Shown here one piece after another: positions 33,201-42,285 of a DNA stretch of 64,000 nt; the stretch's first letter is position 1; the number at the start of each line of letters is the position of its first letter. Both the position numbers and the translations under genes were made by a program. Location of the stretch: NCBI GenBank assembly GCA_928724745.1, contig CAKMXJ010000005.1:806001-870000 (forward strand), written 5' to 3'. The notes under the pieces are model-generated. The model was given only the letters and a program-made list of their open reading frames with translations, did not search any database and was not told the DNA's origin. The DNA is from Anthracocystis setariae. Its lineage: Eukaryota > Basidiomycota > Ustilaginomycetes > Ustilaginales > Ustilaginaceae.

Positions 33201-33466
33201 TGCGTCCGTCGGCGACATTGGCCTACTTGCATGCTGGCAGCAGTACCGATCGCGGGAGCAGCAGCAGCTCTTCTGCGTCGGAGATCTCGCCGTTTGTCGA
33301 ACACGCGCCCAACGACCGTCGTTCTGGCTCGGGCGAGGCATCGGATGAGACTGCAGCTACGACGACCACTTCGGGCGACACTTCAGAAAAGGATGGCTCG
33401 AACAGCAACAGCGGTACTGGCAGTGGAAGCGAAAGTCGTCGCAACTCTGGATCGGCTGAAGCTTAA
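30260..33466 (+). CDS. wco1: Blue-light photoreceptor, white collar 1 homologue
   Basis: Flavin-binding blue-light sensor and transcription regulator that works with a WC-2 type partner. Protein of 1068 aa from the first ATG. The N-terminus is Asn/Gly/Ser-rich. The LOV domain is at about 370-505 and carries the photoadduct motif GKNCRFLQ, with the reactive cysteine at residue 436, followed by the extended loop typical of WC-1/VVD before NRAVEHLKRHL. Two more PAS domains follow: one near 590-665 (NSHDLIYVLSLKGTFLYVSP) and a more diverged one near 755-800 (FWTKLSIDGIFLSSTGSITE). A short basic coiled stretch (LKNVNRRLKDEIRALRRQ) lies near 895. There is no GATA zinc finger, as in described basidiomycete WC-1 proteins, so DNA contact should depend on WC-2. 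Intronless; long leader. Confidence 0.94.
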   Translation: MADTFDFDAFISSPSQADGAPPIPVTHATTNGASTITDSLGNPVINNGASHMQSGTDASMLSANGDMVASYSEQGMNGGLDMMGGSTLMSQSNSLMYGSNYGESFANDLMDSWDMNQAGGASNGASNFVFSSVPACDAVSSSTDVTGSNGTNGTNGNAMPATGTVGANSAEHATSNAAQGSRDMTASYRDQIAAHHSRLMRTSTAPGPNGIGSRSTSSIPRVSTFKRHPPPIQRGITVTNAAQANLSLQERRRLTRQAAKQSQQQGFNPQPAATRGVKRGLDSDTTQPISTPQQSVPLPPSRSVSFMNDSSGSSVSSSSLTPQKMVDSRSSSFMPNGNGSAGMEVSSSVYQGNFNTTTGEAVPHINKYSASGVDVLGILSRAISRPDPRIALGPVDLSCSFAISDARHPEQPLIYASETFCHLTGYSLHEILGKNCRFLQTPGVPIDAGAERQHTDNRAVEHLKRHLVGFRECQASLINYRKDGSPFINLVTVVPVSWSDPSQVDFLVGFQVDLVEQPGAILERKEDGSYLVNYRSINDPPPSALLGSDELIKDADAEASRQAAIAADILDLIHGVGPCDAKQWSRVLLENSHDLIYVLSLKGTFLYVSPSIERILGYTSEEVIGKAISEFCHPSDVVPVFRELKDSTSNASIAAAASRNIRTEGVANPLTKGGGGQAGPRVNLIFRMRHKHDGHRWIESTGKLHLEQGKGRKVVISSGRPRPVYNLAWEHVRRGAEVAVPSFWTKLSIDGIFLSSTGSITEVLNCDGKDIFGRHVLEVTNYEAAPSLLQALRSSQAMSVSHLMGDGVRNTTPVFSSFYPSSAAAGPALPTVFVHIQQASAESSWMLPNVAYPKGGPQPAFDSTGTSVDSLTSVFAELSPYRSSSWVFEMHQLKNVNRRLKDEIRALRRQSRDHFASGNQGLLANGIKLSTPQSPNSVRRRSGPMDVGSFANGQVAQVPHIQAPSPIKRRPDHGHGHRQHLRPSATLAYLHAGSSTDRGSSSSSSASEISPFVEHAPNDRRSGSGEASDETAATTTTSGDTSEKDGSNSNSGTGSGSESRRNSGSAEA

Positions 33467-33576
33467 CCCCACCCTAAAACATGGAGTTTGATCATTGTCC
33501 GTTCGTGGCGGTGTCACGATACTCTTGCGTATACTTTGTACTTTTTGTTGTTATTATTTGTGTTGTTTATCTCTTG

Positions 33577-33626
<50 letters not shown>

Positions 33627-33929
33627 GCCTGGCTGCTTGACTGCGTGGCATTGTGTTTTCTGTTTTGAACTCAGGGTGGGGCTTGTATATGGTCTTTTCA
33701 TTGCTAGTCTGTTTATTTGGTTCAATGCGTGATGGTTGTTGGAGTACGATGGTGGTGGTGCTGCTTCTTCCCCAGTGTGAGGGGTTTCGGTGATTAGGAG
33801 GGGGCGGGGGAATGGAGTGAGATTACGGAGGCGCTGACGCGGTTGGGTGGGTTTCCTGCTTACTGTATGGCGTGGGTATGCATTCAGAATTTTCATTATT
33901 ATTATAGTAAATTAATTGTTATTGTTTTA
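33467..33929. other. 3' flank of white collar 1
   Basis: 3' UTR-like DNA with a 43-nt CT tract at 33581-33623 and a TACTGTA at 33861-33867. No gene seen. Confidence 0.5.
33581..33623. repeat. (CT)n microsatellite
   Basis: Perfect CT dinucleotide run just downstream of the white collar 1 stop. Confidence 0.95.
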
Positions 33930-34052
33930 TACCTTTTTTCGCTTCAGATCGTGGTTTGCAGCAATGTCATCGTGATTACTCCTAATGTCTTCGTGATACA
34001 TGTTCGATATCCTAGCAATCTGAGTGTGATTCTACATGATGTGATCGTGAGT
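33930..34052 (+). repeat. Left terminal inverted repeat
   Basis: Arm of the foldback element, near-identical to the reverse complement of 34402-34523. Confidence 0.85.
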
Positions 34053-34401
34053 CTCGATTGGCTGTGTTCGGGAGTCAAACAAAGTATCAAGATCTGCCAA
34101 ATGTATAGGGATCATGCTGTGTGAACCAGATCGCATTCTACCAAATCAGTTGTGAACCAGACTATATACATGATCAGGGATACCATGTCAACACAATCGG
34201 ATCAAACCAGGAACTGAGCTCTGCTTCTTGGTCTGGACTGTATGGTGTTGTTGGCGATGCGATGTGATGGTGTCAAGACAGAACTCAGCCCTTCGGCAAG
34301 AACAAGGAGAAGCTCAGCACTTCGGACAAGCCAAACAGATCACGCACGTTGCTGACTAATCACGATCAACACAGACCTCTCCCGAAGACAAGCAATTAAC
34401 A

Positions 34402-34523
34402 CTCACGACGACATCGTGTAGAATCACGCTCAGATTGCTAGGATATCGAACATGTATCACGAAGACATTAGGAGTAATCACGATGACATTGCTGCTAACC
34501 ACGATCTGAAGCGAAAAAAGGTA
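34402..34523 (-). repeat. Right terminal inverted repeat
   Basis: Arm of the foldback element. The few differences from the left arm lie mainly toward the inner end, which may mean drift after insertion. Confidence 0.85.
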
Positions 34524-36070
34524 TATTTCTATTGAGGGGGCGGCAAGGAGGGTTTGATTGGGCCGCCGGGTAAGTTGAAACCGGACTGAAAAGCCACGAC
34601 AAACAAGTCCGTCATTACCACAAGAGAAGATGTTGTTGATGCTTTGGGAGCACAAAGCAGGTGAAGATCAGATCGAGTGCATGTGTATTACGATCTAAAA
34701 GCTCCACATTCCAAGCATGTTTCGATGCTGGGAAATTTTTGTTAGCGCGATCAGATGTGTCAAAACTCTGGATGCCTTGATTTTGTATGCGCTAAATACT
34801 GTAAGTCACGTCGAATGGGCTGTCAGGTATTGCTACGTCGACCATCATCCCGCTCCTTTTGTCACCACGCTTCGACGTCGGGAAAGCATAGATCGGATTG
34901 TGTTTCCATTATGCTTCAACCCATGAACTAGTGCGATCTTCGATGTCTTGGATTGGAACGTCATGACTCTGGCGATTTGACGAGTTCTGTAGCGATGGCC
35001 CGCGAGTATGACGTGGAAGGTCATGTTCCATCCTGAGATAGTCGCTCATATGGCCTAACCAACAGTATGATGGACTTGCCTCTGCTAGTAAACCCAAATC
35101 TCTGCATCACCATGGAAGCCGAACCCATCGTCTTAGTTCGGACACGATAAGAGCGCCCTCTCGAAGAACCTGAATGAGTTTATCAGTTTCATCGAAGCCA
35201 AAACAAGACTGACCTTAGCGAGCGACAGCTACCAGTCGAATCCTTCCGATTGTTTCATGATCCACTCTAGTCAGTCTTCGTTTCCTACACTGATATCTTC
35301 CGAGTAGTGAACTCATGCAGTGTGATTGGCGAGACCACCTACATTCCTTGCCAAACCGACATCATAGACCACATTCCAGTTTCACTCGTACCCCAACCGA
35401 CATTTGTTGACGTTGCGCAGTCACCAGCTAGACATCGTGACGCTGCTAAATCAAGTTAAGTCCCTCGAAAACGAGTGTCGAAGGCAGGCGAACGAAGGCC
35501 AAGAGAAAGAAGAAAGTGATGGTGTATGGTTTCACTCGAAAGGCGAATATCTCCCATCGTACCAATTCAAACAGGTGTTGAGACGGAAAAGTGTGAGATC
35601 CAAAGGTATAGTACATTATATATGTCTGCAATGTGAGACCGGCATGGATGGTCCGACCATGCTCTGTGCAATCTTGCGAGGCTATGAAGGTACTCTAGCG
35701 AAAGCATATAATTCAGACCACCGAGTAAGAACAGTCGTACCAGAATGACCAAAACCAAAAAAAAAAAAAAAAAAAAAAAGAATCCACAATTATTAAGTAC
35801 TGAAATCCACCCGAAAATCAAGGCACAAAAAAGAGGTGGGATGCACAGAGTGCTCATTGGCAACGGGAATGACAGGTCGAGCCGAGACCAAGGCCAGTAA
35901 AGTGTCACACACTACTTTAGCATCACATCCACTCACAGAACACGGCGACGGCAATGGGCGGGTGTGCGGAAGAGTGGAACGCCAAGCGAGCTGTCCCCAA
36001 ACGCAGTTGGATTATTATTAACGTTCATTTTATTATTTCTAACGGCAAAAGCGGCCGTGTTCTTTATTTG
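34524..36070. other. Spacer between foldback element and outer retrotransposon
   Basis: About 1.5 kb of lower-GC DNA without a credible gene. It has a 23-nt A run at 35757-35779. A 114-codon frame at 35404-35748 starts at a non-ATG codon and shows no domain. It may include decayed repeat sequence. The last five bases, ATTTG, are the left target duplication of the outer retroelement. Confidence 0.4.
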
Positions 36071-36261
36071 TGTCAGGCGTCTACGCCTGACTGCTGCTTA
36101 AGTAAGCGCTTGCCTCACGTGTTTCACATGCAGGTCAGGTGCAGGTGCATACACGGCCACCTGACCTGTATATAACTATGCTCCGCTCCGGATTGTTCCT
36201 CTTCTTGAATATCATCTCAGTTTCACGCTAAATCCGCATACATTCGTGCGAAAGCGTGACA
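36071..36261 (+). repeat. 5' LTR of outer element
   Basis: 191 bp, TGTCAGG...GTGACA. It starts with a perfect inverted repeat (GTCAGGCGT, CT, ACGCCTGAC at 36072-36091) and carries a second 10-bp inverted pair, AGGTCAGGTG (36132-36141) and CACCTGACCT (36158-36167), directly before the TATA-like box. Identical to 48354-48544. Confidence 0.95.
36169..36175 (+). promoter_or_regulatory. TATA-like box in the outer LTR
   Basis: TATATAA immediately downstream of the 10-bp inverted repeat pair, well placed to start the genomic transcript within the remaining 86 bp of the LTR. The same copy is in the 3' LTR. Confidence 0.6.
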
Positions 36262-36262
36262 T

Positions 36263-36269
36263 TGGTAGC
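36263..36269 (+). other. Primer-binding site of outer element
   Basis: TGGTAGC, one base after the LTR, is complementary to the GCTACCA 3' end expected of initiator Met tRNA, the primer of many yeast LTR elements. Only these seven bases are claimed. Confidence 0.55.
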
Positions 36270-36479
36270 TTCTGTTATCGCTTCGACAAGCCTTTTCAAC
36301 TCACTCCTCACCTTACCGTCACAATACCGCCTTCACCGCCTTGGGTGCTCCGCGCCCGTCGTAATCAGCAACTACATCCTTTCATCGACGACGTTGACAA
36401 ACTCCTGCGCCGTCCTTCTGTTTCCGTCTCACCGTCCGTCTCTTCATCCATCCAAACCACCTCCTCCTCGACCACCACT

Positions 36480-37604
36480 ATGCCTGATCACTCAGCTGCT
36501 CCTTCCTCGGCCTCCTCGATCGCCACCGAAGTGCCTATGCAGTCCAGCCTGGATCAGAAGATGGATGCTCTCCTGACTCTGATGCACCGCTTCCTGGCCG
36601 CTCAGAGTGCCCCTTCTCCCTCTCCGGCCGCAGCTCCTTCCGACCCAGCCAATCGCGACCTTCCCTCCAACAAGTCCACTGGCTCGGTCGCTTCCGCTGA
36701 GGACCTCTTCCTCCCAGTGGTCGTGGACAACCCCAAGTCGGTGCTGAAGCCCAAGGACGTCGCCACCTTCAACCCTGAGAAAGGTGACGACATCGAGACG
36801 TTCTGCCGCCGGATTGAGGCCGCCGTCGATTCCTACTCCGCTAATGCCGTCTGCGCTGTCCTTCCCAAATGCCTCGAGGGCACCGCCGTCGACTGGCACA
36901 CTAACTTGGGTGCCATCGAGCATGCGGCGCTTAAGCACAGCCCCGAGTCGTGGCTCCGCCTCCTCCGCTCTCGCTTTGGCATGAGCGAAGCCGATGCCCT
37001 CCAGGAGCTGATGGACATTAAATACAACATTACGCAGGACTACAACCTCTACCACGAGCGTGTCATGCGTCTCGCTCGTCTGGCTAAGCAAACTTCTTCC
37101 ACTCAGCTGGTTCACTGGCTCCTTCACGGTCTTCCCTATTCCATGCAGGAACAACTGACCGCTGACGCCGTAAGCGGCCAAGTGGACCCTAATACGTTCA
37201 GGCAAATGTGCATTGCTCAGCGTAAGCTGTACCTCAAGAGGAGTGCTCGATCGTCCGCAGCCAGCACCGAGTCGCGTCCCCGCAGCGCCCCAATTGGCGC
37301 GCGCCGTGATCCTGCTCAACCCACCACTGACAAGTCCGCGCTCCGTGCTCCCTTGCGACCCTGCCGCCACTGCCATGGATCTCACTGGGATGCCGAGTGC
37401 CCGAAACGTCCCGCCTATCAGCCGCCAACGCGTCCAGCGGTGGCCGCTCACCATGTCGACGCCAACGCCGAGGCCGACTCCGAGTACGAAGAAGCTCAGT
37501 ATGACGCCATTCAGGACGCCTATCTTGCCATCGCCCAGCAAACCACACCCGATACATCTATCTCATCTCAGGAGGACGCCGATGTCATCATGCACACCGC
37601 CTAG
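36480..37604 (+). CDS. Gag of outer retrotransposon
   Basis: Structural capsid/nucleocapsid protein of the retroelement particle, 374 aa from the first in-frame ATG. The N-terminus is Ser/Ala/Pro-rich with a Met-rich helix (DQKMDALLTLMHRFLA). The retrotransposon gag domain lies near 85-260 (PEKGDDIETFCRRIEAAVDS, GTAVDWHTNLGAIE, LQELMDIKYNITQDYNLYHE). A zinc knuckle near 300 has the shortened spacing C-x2-C-x3-H-x4-C (CRHCHGSHWDAEC). It ends at a UAG (37602-37604), after which the same frame continues as pol. Confidence 0.9.
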   Translation: MPDHSAAPSSASSIATEVPMQSSLDQKMDALLTLMHRFLAAQSAPSPSPAAAPSDPANRDLPSNKSTGSVASAEDLFLPVVVDNPKSVLKPKDVATFNPEKGDDIETFCRRIEAAVDSYSANAVCAVLPKCLEGTAVDWHTNLGAIEHAALKHSPESWLRLLRSRFGMSEADALQELMDIKYNITQDYNLYHERVMRLARLAKQTSSTQLVHWLLHGLPYSMQEQLTADAVSGQVDPNTFRQMCIAQRKLYLKRSARSSAASTESRPRSAPIGARRDPAQPTTDKSALRAPLRPCRHCHGSHWDAECPKRPAYQPPTRPAVAAHHVDANAEADSEYEEAQYDAIQDAYLAIAQQTTPDTSISSQEDADVIMHTA

Positions 37605-37639
37605 GGACGCGCGGGGAGCTTGTTAGCTCAAGCCTCCCC
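37602..37639 (+). promoter_or_regulatory. Putative UAG readthrough signal between gag and pol
   Basis: UAG at 37602-37604, then the 8-nt spacer GGACGCGC, then a stem-loop: GGGGAGCTTG (37613-37622) pairs with CAAG plus CTCCCC (37629-37639, one bulged C) around a 6-nt loop TTAGCT. Pol is in the same frame as gag, with no other stop in between. UAG, then G, an 8-nt spacer and structure is the layout known from gammaretroviral readthrough (UAG GGA and a pseudoknot). Function is inferred. Confidence 0.7.
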
Positions 37640-40490
37640 ACCTCGTGATCCGCCCGACAAGATCCTGCCCATTGTCGACGCCCACGACGTATTGTCGCCT
37701 ACTTTCCACCTTGTACCGACTTATCTCCGTCTGCCCGTCCAGCCGAGCCGCGGTCCGGTGATCGATGCTTGTCTGGATACCGGCGCATCCTGTTCCTTAA
37801 TCGCGCAATCCCTCTTACCCCTTTTCGACCATACCTTCTCTGACCGCGTGACCAACGTTGCCACCGCCAGTACGCCTGTCCGCACGCTCGGGTCAGCTAC
37901 ATTCCATTTACACATTCCATGTCCTCCCCACGCCGTTGCCCGTGCTCTGGTCACTTGTCATGTGCTCGACGAACTGCCGCCAGGTCTTATTCTTGGCATG
38001 GACTTCATTCTCGCGCATGGCCTACTTTACGACTTGGTGAAATCTATCGTGTCTCTCCAATCCTGTGGCCTGCGTGTAGCGGTCAATACGGCCCATCGCC
38101 CGAACCCTAAGCCTATCGCCGCCTTAGTCATCGCTCCGCCGGCTGCGTCCGCCCTCGCCCCAGATGCCGTTTTAGCGCCGGACATGCGCGCTCCGCCCGA
38201 CATGGAGCGCTATACGCTGCCCTTCACTGTCCTTCCCGATCAACCTGACTCCGAAGACCTTCCGGTGTTTGATCAGGATTGCGATCCCGCCCTTCGGTCC
38301 GCGCTCTTGGCTCTGTTCGACGACTACCCCGATGTTTGGCGTCCGGAACTTGGTCTGCTCCGGACCGGCGATGCAATGCGACTCCCTTCCCACGTCCTCG
38401 ACAAGAATCCACACCAGTTCAAACCCCGACTCTATCGCGTATCTCCTCGCAATCGCCGCGCAATCGATGAGGTTTTTGACGCCTTGACCAAGCAAGGACG
38501 GCTCTCGAAAGCACCTCCCGGCACACCTTGCGGTTGGCCCGTCTTTGTGGTCTATCGCAACGGTAAACCGCGCCCGGTTGTGGACTTGCGCCAACTTAAT
38601 CAGGTGGTCGACCCAGACCACTATCCCTTACCTAATCCGGACGACTTGCGGGAGCGCCTAGCGGGCGCCAAGTTTATCACAACGTTTGATCTGCGCAAGG
38701 CGTTTTACCAAATGCCATTGCACGCCGAGGATCGCTGGAAAGCGACGGTTCTTACCCATCGTGGTCAGGAAACGCTTTCCTGTACTATCATGGGGCAATC
38801 CCGCTCCGTCGCTTTCCTCCAACGAACTCTCACCGAGGCTTTCTCCGCCGCTGGCCTTGCTGCCAAGACATTCGTTTACGTTGATGATTTCGGTGTCCGC
38901 TCCGACACTGCCGCAGACCATCTCAAGGACGTTCGCGCAGTAATGGACGTGATGCGCAAGCTGGGTCTCACTCTCGCCCGTGACAAAGCGCATGTTGCAC
39001 GCTCGGAGGTCCCACTGCTCGGTCATTTGGTCTCAGGTACGGGAACTCGCCTGCATCCGGACAAGTGCGCAGCCATACAGAATATTCAGTACCCGGCCAC
39101 GCTGAACCAGCTCGAGTATGTTGTAGGTTTTTTCTCGTACTACAAGGCGTACGTGTCTTGCTTCGCGGCTCTCATGCAGCCTCTGCAACGTCTGAAAACT
39201 CGGTTGTTGAAGGGAGCTCCCCCTGGGGGGCACGCTCGTAAACGACACTGCTCATCCACGGCAGTTCCTTCCGACCCGGTCGCTGCGCAGGCTCTCATCG
39301 AGTTAAAAGCCATCCTTCAGGATAAGGTGCTGCACTTCCCCAACTACGCTAAACCGTTCCTCGTGTATGTTGATGCTTCACAGCAGCATGGATTTGCATT
39401 GGCTCTTCACCAGAATCGCTCCGACGTCCAGTCCAGCTCCGAGCCTGCCGAAGTTCCAGTCTGGTTCGACTCGCGCGCGCTCCAACCCGCCGAGCGCGCT
39501 TACTGGCCGACCGAGCTGGAAGCCGCGGCGGCAGTTTGGGCGCTTCAGCGCGTCCGGCGATTTCTCGACGCCTCGCCAGGTCCTCACCTTTTGTTCACAG
39601 ACCACCTCGCCGTCACCGGTATCGCCGACGCCAAGCCCTTCTCAGTGACGCCCGCAGCACGCAACCCTCGACTTATTTGTTTTGCGCTCATCTTGGCCGA
39701 ATTCAGGCCCAAGCTTCAGATTATGCATCGCAAAGGTATGTATATGACTCACGTCGATGCCCTGAGCCGTATCCAAGCAGCCGACCCTTCTACCATCGCC
39801 GCAAGTTCCCACCATGTCTCCCTTTCATCAACGCTTTGGGACGCCATCACCTCCAGCCAGCTCGCCGACTCCGCCTTCGCCCGCATCCGCTCCGATCTTC
39901 TCGCTAAAGCCCCAACCGCCCGCCCATTCCAGGACAATGGCTGGGGCTTGGATGACGCCGATATCCTGTACAAGATTGACGACGGCCCGAAATGGCGTTA
40001 CTGTATTGGCCCTTCAGCTCTGCATCAAGTTATCGCTCTCGCTCACGATGGCCACCTCAGCACTAAAGACACCTTTGACCGCTTTTGTCAGGTGGCTTAC
40101 GCGCCACACTTGCTGCGCCACATCGAAGCCTTTGTCCGACGTTGCACCCATTGCCAACAGACCGCCACGCTGCGACACCGACCTTATGGGGCATTACAGC
40201 CTCTGCCCAGTCCCGGCGTTCCCTTCGCTACGCTCTCTTGTGACTTCATCGTGCGCTTGCCTCCAGTCCGTTCACACTTTGATCGCGACCTTCTCGATAC
40301 GGTGCTCGTGGTCACGGATACTGCTACCCGGCGAATTTATCTCATTCCTGGTGCCACCGGTTGGACTGCGGAACAATGGAGTTTCCGCTTCGCCGAGCGT
40401 CTACTCCCTCACGTCGGTTATCCAACTCGGCTTATCAGCGACCGTGATTCTCGCTTAACTTCCACCTTCTGGAAAAGTCTCAATGCACGT
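37605..40490 (+). pseudogene. Pol of outer retrotransposon, 5' part (interrupted in integrase)
   Basis: Polyprotein fragment of about 960 codons. The protease has DTGA in CLDTGASCSL. The RT runs from KPRLYRVSPRNRRAIDEVFD through FDLRKAFYQMPL to the catalytic FVYVDDFGV (about 38874-38900). The RNase H starts VYVDASQQHGFALAL near 39364. The integrase has an HHCC zinc-binding region (HDGHLSTKDTFDRF, RRCTHCQQTA), the first catalytic Asp in SCDFIVRL (near 40237) and the second in SDRDSRL (near 40438). The coding sequence is cut by the inner element at 40490, before the catalytic Glu. Reading continues into the inner LTR and stops at 40775, giving a truncated protein with about 95 foreign residues. 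It is expected to be non-functional for integration. Confidence 0.92.
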
Positions 40491-40695
40491 TGTCAACGGA
40501 TGAGCTTCAGTTCGATTCCTGGCTTCAGCTTCTTTTTTGTATTTCCGAATTTTTTTTGCGCGAGATTTCGGTGGCAAATTTCTATGTCATCGATCTCTCT
40601 GTTAGTCAATTTCACACCACCATCCCCATCCAGCAGAAAAATCCTGGCCTGCAAGCAAAAATCCTTCTTTACCGTTCCGTCTTTAGTCTGTTTCA
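40491..40695 (+). repeat. 5' LTR of inner element
   Basis: 205 bp, TG...CA ends. No clear TATA box is seen. The LTR is open in the frame of the outer pol up to 40775. Confidence 0.93.
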
Positions 40696-40983
40696 TTGGG
40701 GGGCCAACCCGGAAAGACTTGAAAGACATCGACAAAACATCAACATCAGCAAAGCAGCTCCAAATATTATCGTAGTCTCGAAGAAACTTAGCAAAAAAAA
40801 AAAATCTCATCGCCTTGACCCCGACTTAGTTTCTCCTCCCCGGATCATCTCAAAGGTACTCTCCGTTGGTACTTCTGTGGTTAGCAGCTCCAGCATCGAC
40901 TCTCGTTCGTCCCGTAAGCAGAATCCTCGAATCACTATTTTCCGAGGAGTCATTCGCGATCCATCCGCTTGGGTAGCGCTCAT
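40696..40983 (+). other. Leader of inner element with candidate primer-binding site
   Basis: The 288 nt between LTR and gag ATG begin TTGGGGGGCCAACCCGG. The TGG one base after the LTR is where a tRNA-complementary site is expected, but I cannot name the tRNA. A short A run lies at about 40793-40803. Confidence 0.5.
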
Positions 40984-42285
40984 ATGAGCGGGTTTGACCG
41001 ACGACAATCAGAGCGAATTCGCATCGCTCAGGTTATCAAACGCTCTCTTGAAGCTGATCTGCCGACATCCGATACGATCGAGAGTCAGAAACCTCTTCTC
41101 GCCACCACTACCGCGGCAGCATCAATTAGTTCTTCAGCATCCACCCCAATCATTATCACGGAAACACCTTTAATCCCCTCTCGTGCTCAACGCAAGCCTC
41201 GCTCAGCTAACATGGCAGGAATCACACCTTTCACTAATTCGCCTACTGGTCCATCTGCGAAGTCTTATTTGGCTGACTTCGAGATGTACCTAGTCGAAAA
41301 AGATCTCATTGATAACGAAGCCGCAGCTTGTCGAATCTTCAAGACCCGAATGCAGAAAGCTGCTGAGTCCTGGTATAAGACGCTTGATAGCGCTACCAAG
41401 AACTCTTGGGACAAACTTCAGGATGCATTCCTCAAATACTTCGATACCGAAGAAGGCTCTGAAGGTATGGGAGCAGCAAGCCTGGCTCGCTTCAATGCTC
41501 ATCTTCATCCTTCTTTCGATCTCATCCGTGACGAAAAGGCTTGGGATGAATGGCTTTTGCAGCTGCTTCAGCTTGCAAGCGAAGTACCGGCTGAGTACTC
41601 ACTTCCAGGGCCTTTAGCTTATAACGCTTGGTCCTCGCTCCCTCCGGAAGTTCAGTCTATCATTCCTGCCCCGAATGATAAAGGCACTGTCGCTGAATTG
41701 GTCAACCTATGCCGAAGGACTTCTCGGCCAGCTTATGATCGCATTATTGCAGATCATGATCAGCGAAGAGATATTGCTAAACAACTCCGAGCTCAACAAC
41801 AGAGGGAAAGCGAGTTGGAAAAGAGGCTTCGAAATGAAATTGCTGAACTACGCAAGGGTGCTAATGGTACGTTCCAGCATTTTCCTCCTTCGCCGCCTCC
41901 GGAGCAGGGCCTCAACCATGGCAGGTTCAAGACTCTTCCAGCGCCATCCAATGTTTATTATCCGCCTTCGCCACCTAAGGATCGTTTCATGGAGATTCGC
42001 CAAATGACATTCCCTGATACATCCGAGGGACGCAAGCAGTATGAGCAAGCACTACAGGATTTTGGGAAGCAGCATCCTCGCGTGTATACACAACCCCCTA
42101 TTGACGAGCCTTACCCACTTACCCCTGGCACTCAAGCGGCAGGCAGCAACGAATGTCACAGGTGCGGGCATAGGGGTCACTTTGCCGATAACTGTACCAA
42201 CCAGCCCGTCCCCCAACTCGAGCAAACCTATAGGCGCATGTATGGGGCAAGCTCCCGTGACAGACGCCGTTCGGAAAATGCTTGA
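40984..42285 (+). CDS. Gag of inner retrotransposon
   Basis: Capsid/nucleocapsid protein, 433 aa from the first in-frame ATG. The N-terminus is Arg-rich and then Ser/Thr-rich. The gag domain is at about 85-250 (SYLADFEMYLVEKDLIDNEA, AAESWYKTLD, LQDAFLKYFD). A coiled, charged stretch follows (QLRAQQQRESELEKRLRNEI), then a Pro-rich linker and a canonical zinc knuckle near 395 (CHRCGHRGHFADNC, C-x2-C-x4-H-x4-C). It ends at TGA 42283-42285, overlapping the pol frame by about 25 nt. Confidence 0.9.
   Translation: MSGFDRRQSERIRIAQVIKRSLEADLPTSDTIESQKPLLATTTAAASISSSASTPIIITETPLIPSRAQRKPRSANMAGITPFTNSPTGPSAKSYLADFEMYLVEKDLIDNEAAACRIFKTRMQKAAESWYKTLDSATKNSWDKLQDAFLKYFDTEEGSEGMGAASLARFNAHLHPSFDLIRDEKAWDEWLLQLLQLASEVPAEYSLPGPLAYNAWSSLPPEVQSIIPAPNDKGTVAELVNLCRRTSRPAYDRIIADHDQRRDIAKQLRAQQQRESELEKRLRNEIAELRKGANGTFQHFPPSPPPEQGLNHGRFKTLPAPSNVYYPPSPPKDRFMEIRQMTFPDTSEGRKQYEQALQDFGKQHPRVYTQPPIDEPYPLTPGTQAAGSNECHRCGHRGHFADNCTNQPVPQLEQTYRRMYGASSRDRRRSENA

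Larger units (their letters stand above)
33930..34523. mobile_element. Foldback/MITE-like element with long terminal inverted repeats
   Basis: The left arm begins TACCTTTTTTCGCTTCAGAT at 33930. The right arm is its near-perfect reverse complement and ends at 34523 (ATCTGAAGCGAAAAAAGGTA). The arms match over about 120 nt with only a handful of substitutions, with weaker similarity for another 25-30 nt inward. The element is flanked on both sides by TA (33928-33929 and 34524-34525), the target duplication expected of Tc1/mariner-type or MITE insertions. The 594-bp unit encodes no transposase; the ORFs across each arm are the same translation read on opposite strands. It would need a transposase in trans. 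Superfamily assignment is inferred from the TA only. Confidence 0.8.

Noticed and set aside
32144..33304. 386-codon ORF on the - strand
   Set aside because: Antisense to the PAS region and tail of white collar 1.
33843..34655. Two similar small proteins encoded on opposite strands
   Set aside because: They are the same inverted-repeat arm read twice; they reveal the foldback element rather than genes.
35404..35748. 114-codon ORF followed by a 23-nt A run, resembling a retroposed gene with a poly(A) tail
   Set aside because: It starts at a non-ATG codon, has no domain, and no target duplication was found around the A run. Kept only as an unexplained spacer.
36492..37541. 349-codon ORF on the - strand
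   Set aside because: Antisense to the outer Gag, which has clear capsid and zinc-knuckle features.
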